64,000 nt of DNA from Neoarius graeffei (lineage: Eukaryota; Chordata; Actinopteri; Siluriformes; Ariidae), in NCBI RefSeq assembly GCF_027579695.1, contig NC_083592.1, forward strand, positions 30,523,961 through 30,587,960. The letters are read 5' to 3'. Shown piece after piece: positions 11,501 to 23,566 of the stretch. The notes under the pieces were generated by a model that made no database searches, was not told the origin of the DNA, and was given only the letters and a program-made list of their open reading frames with translations. Every line of letters begins with the position of its first letter. Within the stretch, counting starts at the first letter, position 1. A program made the position numbers and the translations under genes.

Positions 11501-14500
11501 GGATATTGGGACTTAAATTATTTTACATTGTATGTAAAAGATAAAAACAGAAAAGGTTTGTTTGTTTTTTTTTTTTTTTAAAAAAACAAACTATGTACAA
11601 ACTTGGGCGGCACGGTGGTGTAGTGGTTAGCGCTGTCGCCTCACAGCATGAAGGTCCGGGTTCGAGCCCCGTGGCCGGCAAGGGCCTTTCTGTGTGGAGT
11701 TTGCATGTTCTCCCCGTGTCCGTGTGGGTTTCCTCTGGGTGCTCCGGTTTCCCCCACAGTCCAAAGACATGCAGGTTAGGTTAACTGGTGACTCTAAATT
11801 GACCGTAGGTGTGAATGTGAGTGTGAATGGTTGTCTGTGTCTATGTGTCAGCCCTGTGATGACCTGGCGACTTGTCCAGGGTGTACCCCGCCTTTCGCCC
11901 GTAGTCAGCTGGGATAGGCTCCAGCTTGCCTGCGACCCTGTAGAACAGGATAAAGCGGCTAGAGGTGACGAGATGTACAAACTTTTTTTTTTTTTTGCCA
12001 TTTTTTTACAATTGTATAAGTTGCATTCCTTTTTTTTTTTTTTTTTTTAATAATATTTATCCCAGCCAGCTAGAAACCGAAAAATTGACAAATGACATAC
12101 AAAAATATAATATAAGCACCAGGCTTGTGGTACTCGAGTCTGACTCGTGACTTGACTCTGACTTGAGCACTGATGACTCAGACTGTTTCTTGACTGGACA
12201 TCCTTATACCCAGCCATGCCCTGGGAGTACAGCACAGGATTTGCCTTCAGCCACTCAAACATCTCATCCTACTGGGCTGTGGTTAGGGTGGCATGCTCCT
12301 TGGCCTTGTGCTTTTTTTTTTTTTTTTTTCTGGGGACCTTCTGCACTGCTTATTTTTCTGAGTGCTGTCTGAGGATGAGGATGATGATGATTCACTTTCC
12401 TGAGCAATACGGAAGGAGCTGGAGCCCTGGCTTCAGTGTCCCCTGTAGACTGGGCTTCTGGCTCAGGCTGTGGCTGGCTCTCTGGAATGTCTTCAGTGTC
12501 TGAAGGTGGTTCCGTGGTTGGCTGGGTGGATGCAGCTGATTTGTCTGTCTTCCCTTGCCCTTCTTGGGTCGTGACTTCTTCGCCGACATGATTGCTTTCT
12601 TGACTGTGACGAATGACAACGAACGCAGCCTGCGGCCCCCTTTTATACCCACCTATGAATGCCACAGGTACACAGCAGCAACGTCACATACAAGAACGAA
12701 CGGTTACGCCGTGGCAACACCTCATACGCCTCAGTACACAGACCCTTTGTCTGAAACCACTCCCTACTCAATATATAGTGAACTATATAGCGAGGACGCC
12801 ATTTTGTAGTGCTGTCCAAACGTATAGTGAGAATTATTACACCCGATATAGCGCACTCCTAGTATCACAAAAAGTAGCGTACAACCGATGGTCACTAACC
12901 AAGCAATATATCCCATCATGCATTGTGGTGACACTGAAAGAAATCAAATCAAAAGCTTCAAATTTGATTTTAATAAAAGGCAGCGGCAAAGAAGAAAGTA
13001 TTCAGCCTTGATTTAAAAGAACTGAAAGATGCAGCAGACACAAAGTGCTTTGTATTGATTAATGTGGGAAATGCGCTCAGTATAATGTGTATTTATTACA
13101 AAAATACATGCACGTATTTATTATTTTGAAAACCCACCAGCCGACTGATCTGGCAAGTTTTAATTGTGCGACAGTAATGGCGTAAATACCAGCACGACGG
13201 ACTAGTGCCCGAAAGCTTCTTTTTCTTTTCCTCTCTCTTTCCCATATTTTACCAATGAGCTCACTATATAGTCCTCTATATAGTAATTCCCTATATAGTG
13301 AGTAGGGAGCAGTGAACAAGTGAGCGATTTCAGACACAGGGTGCATAAATTTACATCCCTCGAACCCCATACAAACCCCAGAAACACCACGCGTACGCCA
13401 TGTACATCACAGGAGTTTAATTTTGGACAAAATGCGCCTCGTTTCTTGGCGTTTGACCCACATGCCAGTTACGTGGCAAGATACAAGACAGTGTGACACA
13501 AGCATGAGTTTGAGGTCTTCATTTTGGAAAAAGATGCTTAAAGTTTATCTTCACGTGCTCTTTGAGAGATGTTCAGTCTTAGCAGGATGATTGATTAATT
13601 TACATAATGGCGTGATGTTTGTTTTTTCCATCCAGGAAATCACTCTGGCTGAGAACAGTCAAGTACTAGAAGGCTGGATAAACCCTCCACCCCCAGTTTA
13701 CCTGCAGTATTTCTTCTTCAATGTTACTAACCCCGAAGAGTTTGTGGCTGGCATGGCAAAGCCTCACGTCATACAGATGGGACCTTATACATATAGGTAA
13801 GGGCAGCATATGTCAAGCTTGATGTAGTTTGTACGTCAAGCAGGAAGTGCTTGTTTCTCTTTCTGAGAATCAAACAACTTGTTATGCAGTTTTCCCTTTT
13901 TCTTTTAAAGCCTAGCACATGGTTCTTATCTGTTTATTTAATGCTACGTCTAATTGGTCATGATACCATGTAAATAGACGGTGGCACAATGAAGCAGCAA
14001 GCAGAATCCGGAAATGACTCATGGTGGGGGGAGGAAGTCAAGGGTGGAGGAAAAGAACAGAGAGAAACGCGCGACATGACTTGATGTCGTGGAAACTTGA
14101 ATGATTAAGAGGCAGCCAAAAAAGTGAATTGGCTCAGTAACAGCAATTAGCCAACAAATCATTCTGTGATTACTTGCAACAGGGTCCAGTTTTCTGTAGG
14201 AAGTTTAAACAATTACCCCAATGTGTCTCATCATGCAATCAGGGAGTACAGGCCCCGAGAGAACGTGACGTTCTTGGAAAACGGCACCAAGATCTTTGCC
14301 ACGAATCCCAAGAGTTTTGTATTTCTTCGGGAAATGTCCGTCGGAGACCCTGAGGTGGACCTCTTGACCACTCCCAACATCCCAGTCATTGTAAGTTTTT
14401 GCATTACATGTAATCGCTTAATCGATCACACCTGTGTGTTATTTGGTCTAAACATATGAATACGGCTAACGCAACGACCTGATGATAACTGCGCTGACCA

Positions 14501-17500
14501 GGAGTTCTCTTGTATCTGCAGGCCGTCATGAACGAAATGCACTCCTACTCTTTTTACATCCGCCCGCTGATCTCTATATGGATGAAATCTCTGGGTGCTG
14601 ACCTGTTCATGACCCGCACCGTGCACGAGTTTCTGTGGGGTTTCAAGGATCCACTAATGACTAAACTTCACAACTTGAAGCCTGAGGTGGACGAATACTT
14701 TGGCCTCATGTACAAGGTGAGAATCTTAAAAGCTAGATATACAGTTCACCCTATTTAATTTAATTTGTCGGTCTTGTGGCTAATTTCTAATCGGGTGTGG
14801 ATTTAATAGACTGATTCCTGTAATCAGAGATAATGATGGATTTAAAAAGTACAGTTTCTGTGACCTTTTTTTTTCTTTGATATATTACTTAAGCAGAAGC
14901 CAAGCATTGATGCTGAATGTGGTTGAAACCATGGTTTCTATGGAATAAAATCAACAGTTTAAAACTGGCGGGTTGCTACATTTAGGTCTCTAGGGTTTTC
15001 GGGCTGACGTCTATTAATTTTATTATTATTTTTCCCCTGGATCATTTTTTTTTTTAATTAGAAAAATGGAACCCATGAAGGTGAATTTGTCTTCCACACT
15101 GGAGAAAAGAACTACATGGACTATGGCAAGATCGACACCTGGAACGGAATAAGGTACCCGATATTTTTCCATGCCGTTCCCTTTGGCCTAATTGGCTTGT
15201 GTGAATGTTTGTTGACCCAGTGAAATAGCCTTGTCTTAACTTCTGCTTGTTGACCTTTTGATGCTTGCATTGTGTATGTGCCAACTAAAAAAAAAAAAAA
15301 AAAAAGGTCCTCTGAAAAAAAAAAAAATTATGACCACAATATTCTCAGCCCAGTTATTGGACAATCTTCATACTTAAAATAAAATGCATGGATTCATTCT
15401 TATCTCACAGAAACATGACTTGGTGGTCATCGGAGCAGAGTAACATGATTAACGGCACAGACGGCAGCGTGTTCCACACTTTCCTGTCCAGGGATGAGCT
15501 GCTCTACATCTTTGCTGCGGATCTCTGCAGGTACGCTACGCGTGCTGACCTCTGCTAAGAACCTTGCTAGTCGGCTACAGCATAAATGCCATGGACGCAC
15601 TTTAATCCTCAACTCCTCTTCACTAGTTGGGTCCCGTTGACAAAATACCTTCTCAGTTATCAGCAACGTGAACCATTTTGTTCATAATTGAGACACAAAC
15701 AGCTGGAGGAACGTTAAAAAATGATGGTCGTTTTGTACTTGAAGGCTAATAATACACCTTTGTGTTCAAATGATTGCGTGGCATCTGAGCGTCTTCTATA
15801 TGGGTCCGTCTCAGAAACTGCTCTCTCATTTGGGACATGGTCAAAAAATAAATTTCCAAATTTTTTTTTTTTTTGCATTTACCGAACACTGTGTTTTCTT
15901 TTGTCATGTTTAATAAGAATAAAGATAGCATCTTGCTTTATCTGGCCTCCACTGTGGAACATTTTTATTTTTTTATTAAAATTCAAATGCTTTTGTAAAA
16001 TTTGATTTACATATAAAATAACTCCATCATGAAGAATTAAAGCCCCTCCTTCACAGATGAGTGAAGATATTGAATAAATTTTCCTCTTTTTGATTGCTTG
16101 GGTTAAAAATGCCAAGTTATGATGACTGAATTGATTATTAAATATGAATAATATGATACATTTTGGGTATTTGATATGGTGAAATAGGACACAATGGAAA
16201 AATCAAGAACACACCGGAAAGATGAGAATAACGGCGGTGGTAAAAGAACAGCGACTGTACCGGCTGAAGGTTGCGCGGGTCTCTGCTGCGGCGCGCGAGC
16301 AACGGGACATCACTACCGCACCGGACGAAGCGCGAGGTGGGGGCGGGGCAAAATGACTGGCCGTAGATTCTATCAAAAGTTCGATCTAAACTGACCATGG
16401 TTGCAAAATATTGGCCAAAAATACGCAAACACTACGAAATATGAAAGTAAGATGAAAAAGAAACATTCTATTGCCTTATACTGCAAGACTAAAACAAAAT
16501 AAAACTGTTGAAACTCACCTTTTCAGTGATAACGCCCGAACAGATCACTCGCGTAACAGAAAGACCGCAAATGGAAGCACGATCAACTTCTAACTGCTGG
16601 AGTGGAAAATTCCATTCTACACATGCAAATTGTTAACGTGTGTCCTTCCCCGCACACAAATAACACGCTACGGTAAAAAATAGACCACAACTCATTTTAT
16701 AGCTCAGAAATTCATACAAGACCAGCTACCATCGTAACATATTCTGTAAGAAACATATTCTATACTTAACTTTTTTTTTAAAAAAGTCCAGACTTTTCAG
16801 TGAACTACAACCTTTTTAAGGGAATGCGATGTCAACCATTTATCATGTCCCAGATCAAGCCGCCATTTTTCCACAAATTTGCAGAATTTTTGCCAAATTC
16901 TGAAGAGTATTCACATCAAAGATTTAGTTTTATCTGTATTATTTCTTTCATCATTTTTTCAAATTAAAACCAACATCACCATTTAAAACGGTATAGTTTA
17001 TTGACTGTGAGTATATTTAGTGGGGTTCCCCCACAGTACCCAGTTTCTGAGACGGACCCATATATTATGTTTTCCCGTATGCAGGTCGATTCATCTGGCA
17101 TATGTGCGGGATACAGTGGTGAAGGGGATTTCAGCGTTCCGTTTCGCTCCTCCCCCTGATGTCCTAGCTGCTCCAAGTGAGAATCCCGCCAACGCTGGCT
17201 TCTGCGTGCCTGCTGGAAAATGCCTGGGAAAAGGAGTGCTGAATGTCAGCCCGTGTCGTGAAGGTAAGGACCAAGGGCGCGTCAGGTCACACGTGGTTGA
17301 AGTTTGTCCTGTCAGTCACACCATATTATCCTTTGGGTGTATTCACTGACGTTATGAATTTGTATGATTTTAATCTTTAGGAACTGAAATTTTAGATTAT
17401 TTAAAACAACAACAAAGCAGTAGAGTATCTAATTGGAGCGTTTCAAACAGTACCTGAGAGTGCTTTAGCATACAAACATGCAATTGTGACACATTTGGCC

Positions 17501-20364
17501 TGGAGGTGACTGATGAGGCCAGTCGGGGCTCAACGTTCCATGTGCCAAGGTTGAGTACCGTGACTATCTTTTTGTTGTATTTCGACCGCTGAGTGAGATC
17601 CCTGCCAGCTGCGGTGTGCTGGCCAGGCTGAGGTGAAGCAGGCTATGTTTGGGGCACCTATTCTAGCCCCTTCCTCCATGGAGGTGAGCAGAGTGAATCC
17701 TAAACAGGGCTGCTCAGACACCCTTCCAAACTCTGCTGCTGCTTCGTTCCAGCACCGAGCAACCCTAGAGCCCTGGGCTGCCTGTGTGCAGGTTCGTGAC
17801 TTCAGCTTCCAGTGTTTCCACACCTGCTGCTTCACCACTTGCCCATCGCCACAGGGTTTGAATTTGAAGTCATGATTTGCGTGTGCGTAACTTTGAGTGA
17901 GGGAGAGTTGTGTAGCCGTCAGCCTCGCTCTCTCATCCGGACCTAACTGGGTCCAGGGGTAAGACAGAATCAAGATGGCTGGAGCTAGATGGGGATGGCC
18001 AACGGTGTTCTATGTGTTGCACTGTGCCCTGATCACGCTCCACAAACGCTTTGCTGGGTCCGCCTTCTTGCCTGTTGAACCACCAGGTGGTGGTCTCTCC
18101 TGCACAGTCTGCTGAGTCCAGTCTTTGCTTGTAACCCTGACCAAGGGGTTGCTAGTGCTTGGTTAAGGCACCACCCCAGGCTAGTGGCAGGAAGGAGACG
18201 CCTTGCTACTCCATTGCATGGCGGTCAAGGACGGCACATGCCCACTGCCCTAATACAGATTCTACACCATTTTCTGTAACACACTCAACACTATATTCCA
18301 TACACAGTCTACACTGTATTCCACGGTACAGTCTAAAACGCAGCACTAAATCATTACTTCTGAAGAAATGTATTCGAGTTCAATCCTGAACCACACTGTC
18401 CTGTTATTGACTGACTGTGTTAGGCTTGTGCACAGTAATGATTTCCAGAGGCTCTGTGAGCCGCTACAGTAGACACCATGCCTAACCGTTTTTTAAATTA
18501 AATTTTTTTTTTTTTTAAAGCGTCCAATGACTTCAGTAATCTTAAATCAATCAATAAATAAAAACGACATGCTCTGTGCAGGGGTGGCACGGTGGTGTAG
18601 TGGTTAGCGCTGTCGCCTCACAGCAAGAAGGTCCGGGTTCGAGCCCCATGGCTGGCAATGGCCTTTCTGTGCGGAGTTTGCATGTTCTCCCCGTGTCCGC
18701 GTGGGTTTCCTCCGGGTGCTCCGGTTTCCCCCACAGTCCAAAGACATGCAGGTTAGGCTAATTGGTGGCTCTAAATTGACTGTAGGTGTGAATGAGAGTG
18801 TGAATGGTTGTCTGTGTCTATGGCTACGTTTACATTAGACCGTATCTGTCTCGTTTTCTTCGCGGATGCACTGTCCGTTTACATTAAACCGCCTGGAAAC
18901 GCCGGGAAACGGGAATCCGCCAGCGTCCACGTATTCAATCCAGATCGTGTCAGCTCCGGTGCTGTGTAAACATTCAGAATACGCGGATACGCTGTGCTGA
19001 GCTCTAGCTGGCGTCTCATTGGACAACGTCACTGTGACATCCACCTTCCTGATTCGCTGGCGTTGGTCATGTGACGCGACTGCTGAAAAACGGCGCGGAC
19101 TTCCGCCTTGTATCACCTTTCATTAAAGAGTATAAAAGTATGAAAATACTGCAAATACTGATGCAAATACTGCCCATTGTGTAGTTATGATTGTCTTTAG
19201 GCTTGCCATCCTTCCACTTGCAAGTGGTAAGTGATATGCACTGGGATCTCACACACACAGCGGCTCAGTCCCGAATCACAGCTTGTTCACTTCACTCGCG
19301 TGCTCTGTGAGCTGCGCAAGGCCGGAGTGCGCACCCTCCAGAGGGCACTCGCTGTTCAGGGCGGAGTGATTTGGAGCGCAGGATGCCTGTGGAGCTGAGC
19401 GTATCCGTGTATTGGTGTTGCTGTGTGCACGCAAATCGTGTATTGGTGTTGCTGTGTGCACGCTAATCGTTTTAAAAACGTTAATCTGATGATCCGCTGA
19501 TACGGTCTAATGTAAACATGGGCTAAGTGTCAGCCCTGTGATGACCTGGCGACTTGTCCAGGGTGTACCCCGCCTTTCACCCGTAGTCAGCTGGGATAGG
19601 CTCCAGCTTGCCTGCGACCCTGTAGAACAGGATAAAGCGGCTACAGATAATGAGATGAAATGCTCTATGCATAAACACTTTTTTTTTTTTTTTTTTGAGG
19701 AAATTAGTGAAGCACAAAAGGCGGACTCCCCCCAAGTCAAAGTCCATGTCAGAAAGGACTCTGGAGTAATCCACAACTGCTTTTTGTTCTCTGGCCAGCA
19801 TATCAAGTCAAGTTCATCTCTAATCTGTGTCCATCTGTTTGCTCTCTTCTGCACTGTGACCGAAATCAGAGTTCAGCACACAAATGTTTAATAAGTAACT
19901 CCAATTCAGGACCAGATACTTTAGGCTCGACTTCTAATAGCAGTTTGATTGGGACACGGGCATGCTGTTTTCTCTTTATTGCTTCCTCAATAAGTGATCG
20001 TGCTGATAAGTGTTTTCTGATGGTTAACTCATTTATCATGTGACCGCTGTAATGATGACTCTGGGTTTTTCACACTTTGCTTATCCTGATCAGTTTAACA
20101 TAATGCGTCATGTGAAACCGTTGTAGGAGAAGTAAAATAATGGATCTGCTTTATTTGCAGAACCTGTGTCACTGTTGGGTTTCAGAAGTTGGGATATATT
20201 TAGGCGACGGGCAAAGTCAGACAGAGCAAATAAATTGTTGAACTTTGTTCCTTGCCAGTGGAAGTTTGACAGGTCGTTGTCCTGTTTGTAGCTGATTGCC
20301 AGCAGTTTGTGTCCTGGGGAGAGAGTTCGTTTAGTTTCCAGTGTTTGTCGTCCCCCCCCCCCCC

Positions 20365-20400
<36 letters not shown>

Positions 20401-23400
20401 AAGATGACGACTAAACATTTTTGGAGGCTGAGTACTTCTGATTTGACTTTCTCTCCTCTTTTTTTTTTTTTTTTTTTTTTAATATAAATAGGAGCACCGA
20501 TCATTGTTTCATTCCCACATTTCTACCAAGCTGATCCAAAGTATGTTGATGCCATTGATGGGATGAATCCAAACCAGGAAGAACACGAAACATACCTTGA
20601 CATTAACCCGGTAAGCTGGGTGTGATCCTCATGGTCATGTTGTTGAGAGTAATTAGTTGGATCTATTTGTTCACCATTCAGCTGTTTTAGACCTGCCATG
20701 TTTTTGTAACTTGATGTAGCCCATGACCTCTTATGATGAAAAACAGGAATGTTTGTGGTGTACGGGGGACACTGATGAAACTGTTAAGTCAGATTGATTG
20801 TTTGTTTGAAGGTCCCCATAAATATGTTTGTCTAAAAGTACTCCAGATATGAGGGTTTTAATGGGATGTTCGGAACCAACCTTTTATTGAACATTTTTAC
20901 ACAATACTGTAACATTTGGTTAAAAAGTATATTACGTTCGTCTTAGCTGGATTTAGACCTTATAAATGGTTCATCATAATTTTGTTACAGACGACTGGGG
21001 TCCCTGTCCGTGCCTGTAAGAGAGCCCAGCTCAATATTCTAATGAAGAGGGTACCCGGTTTCCCGTGAGTATCAACTTCCCATTTCACACACTTGTCTAT
21101 TTCATTCCATTTAGAAACATTAGTGATGTAAAATTTCCCCTTTTTCAGTCAAACACGTCTCCTGAATGAAACCATCTTTCCTATTCTGTATGTCAATGAG
21201 GTAGGAGATTTTTTTTTTTTGAGGGTTTTTTTTTTTTTATTTTATTATAAAGTATTTTTTTCCTCCCCCCCCAGGTGCCATATCCATGGCACCATACTGG
21301 TTACTTCTTCCAGGTCACAGACTGTTTTCCTTTGTCTAAATATTCAATCCTTGTTTTTTTACAGACGGCAACCATCGATGATGATTCTGCCTCTAAAATG
21401 AAAACTCTGCTGCTGATCATAACAATGGTGTCCAACTTCCCCGTCATCATTATGGGTGTGGGCGCCATCTTGCTTATCATCTTCATCTTCTTGTTGTGCA
21501 GGAATCGTCAAAGAAGGGTAAGATGCGCCATTTATTTATTTATGAATGAAATCTAAGAGCTTGTTTACAAATTCCAAGAAGAGCTTTGTTCAGAAGTTAT
21601 GTTCAAGTTATGAAACTGACGACAATATTTCAGGACAAGTACAAGAAACCTTTTTCCTAAATTTGTCAACTTTAAGGGAACACTCAAATCGTTATATTTG
21701 GGTGGGGAGCCTCCCCCAGTGGGACCCCGTGGTGAGAGAGACAAACATACGCTAAGGTCTGGGGGGAAAAAAACCAAAACGCGTATGCAGGCACTAGGAC
21801 CACGCAGAAACATCCCACACTTAAGCTGCGATCTCCTCGTTCGCTCAAAAACGATTCAAACAATAGTTAGCAATGCCAGAAACAGCAAAAGATGGACATG
21901 TGACTTTTTTCCCCCCAAAAAAAAGGTGAGTGATGTCTTCACATACTCCTATATTAAGTGAACTAACATTTACGTTACAAATATTCATTGAGCTCATGCT
22001 GGAATATGATCCCGCATTGTAAACCTCAAGTTAGCTAGCCATAGAAAATGACCTCCTTTTTACCGGTTATTTCAAACGAGCACAGTCAGTCTACTACTGT
22101 ACTTCTTCACTCAACACCTACATCAAAGTAGCGATAGGCAGTGGAGAAGTGAGTGAAAACAAATTACAGAAGAAATAAGCTATCCGACTTTCTAATTAGA
22201 ATGATAAATCAATTTTAATCTCTACAGTATTGCATTCATTCATGAAAATATTTTGATTTGTGCCAGGTGGTAGGCAAGGAGCAGGTACAGCTGCACCAGG
22301 TAATAGGCAGGGAACAGGAACAGCATGTAGAAAGTGAAGAGGTGAGCAAATTACAGAAACGAGCAAGAAGGTAAGCGAGGCTGTGGTACAGATGGGTGAC
22401 AAATGGAAACCAAAATGAAGTGTCTTCGTAGTGAGGCCACCAGGAGTCTCTAGAATATCTTCAGTGCTCTTTACCAAGTCTGTGGAACTGTACTGGAGGG
22501 ATGAACTTTCCTCCGAGATATTCCCTCATTTATATATAACATTTATTTAATTGAGATCAAGATTTTCTTTTGCAAGAGAGACCTGACTACAGCAGATAGG
22601 CCTCCGGTTGGAGTATCAGAAAAAAAACTTGAGCCCTTTTGAGGATTTGTCCCTGTACTTTGTCTCCCACTACCTTTTGAAATCAAAATTCCGCCTGAAC
22701 AGAACAGCTGTCCTACTGAAACTGCATCCCCTCAGCACAGGACTCGCCACAGTTCTATTGTAAAAAAATTGCTCTAAAATATATGTGAAGACTTGAATAT
22801 AACTCCTTTAACTGTTTGTTCAGGCCCAAGTGCTTTGTAATAGGAGCCGTGGGGAGGGGTCCTGCAGGTGACCATTCTCATCCAGCGGGCCCCTCAAGTT
22901 GGTAAACTTGGGGGAAACACTTAAAATTTTATCGAATAAGTCCCATTTTGCGTGCGAGTTGTTTATTGTGGATAATGTCTCTAAAATGGCATGTAAGACA
23001 CTTGATATGATTTTAGTTTTTATTCTTTTAGTATTGTCTCTCTACAGTCCTGATGATCTCTCTGGGAAATGTTATAAACACATCTTCATAAAGCAACATT
23101 ATATAGCAAGGTTTAATGTTAAAATGTGAATTATTAAGTAGCCTTATAATTAACGGGTGTACTTGGGCGAGCCCCACTGTTAATTTACATTCGTGCGTCC
23201 ATGGGATTAAAAATGTTATGTTCGCATGAGCAACTGCTGGATACCTTTTTTTTATTATTTTTTTTTTTTTATTTTATTCCTATTATAAATCACTAACAAA
23301 TAACACTGATCAAAATTAGGCTAAAATTAGTGTTTGAGAATAACCATGTTTTGAAATTATGTAGTTTCCCCCCCCCTTCCTCATTGCTAATATTTAGCCT

Positions 23401-23524
23401 TAGAATTGTCTAAAGTGTTCAGACCCAGCAAAGTGTGTACCTTGAGCAAACACTTGTCTCTTTTAGTTAAATTTTCACACAAATATATATTGAACCAGTT
23501 TGTACCATGTTTTGCATCAGTGAG

Positions 23525-23566
<42 letters not shown>

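Larger units (their letters stand above)
10711..13504. mobile_element. Harbinger-like element, internally deleted
   Basis: Perfect 14-bp inverted ends TGCTTGTGTCACAC (10711-10724) and GTGTGACACAAGCA (13491-13504) bound 2.8 kb. TAA precedes and TGA follows, which would be a decayed 3-bp TWA duplication as used by PIF/Harbinger. Inside are a 51-codon plus-strand reading frame resembling a Harbinger transposase N-terminus (11266-11421) and, converging on it, a minus-strand MADF/Myb-like gene remnant (12090-12589). Most of the transposase is missing. A V-SINE (11605-11972) and a second terminal-repeat element (12743-13341) have inserted. The class rests on the gene pair and duplication size, not on a database match. 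Confidence 0.6.
7114..13635 (+). other. scarb2: scarb2 intron 1 (6.5 kb)
   Basis: A phase-0 intron. It contains a G-run cluster (7701-7721), microsatellites, a 29-bp tandem repeat, and a 2.8-kb Harbinger-like element (10711-13504). The stretches 7865-8168, 8520-9070 and 9100-10710 show no gene or recognised repeat apart from short poly-T, poly-G and poly-C runs. Confidence 0.85.

Noticed and set aside
12264-12665. Pro/Glu-rich 133-codon frame as a host gene
   Set aside because: It lies within a terminal-repeat element, is frameshifted relative to its natural ATG, and ends next to a MADF-like piece; it is transposon cargo.
14183-14242. A longer exon 3 of scarb2 starting at 14183
   Set aside because: It keeps the frame but inserts 20 residues not found in the family. 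The acceptor at 14242 gives a gap-free family alignment.
17530-17973. 147-codon minus-strand frame in scarb2 intron 7
   Set aside because: No recognisable domain, no splice context, and stop-rich surroundings; probably chance openness in a G+C-richer repeat.
17440-18250. A possible LTR retrotransposon piece in scarb2 intron 7
   Set aside because: The base composition is distinct, but I found no gag, protease, polymerase or integrase motif, no paired long terminal repeats and no primer-binding site.
21690-23200. A possible DNA transposon in scarb2 intron 11
   Set aside because: Opposing ends could not be matched and no transposase motif was readable.
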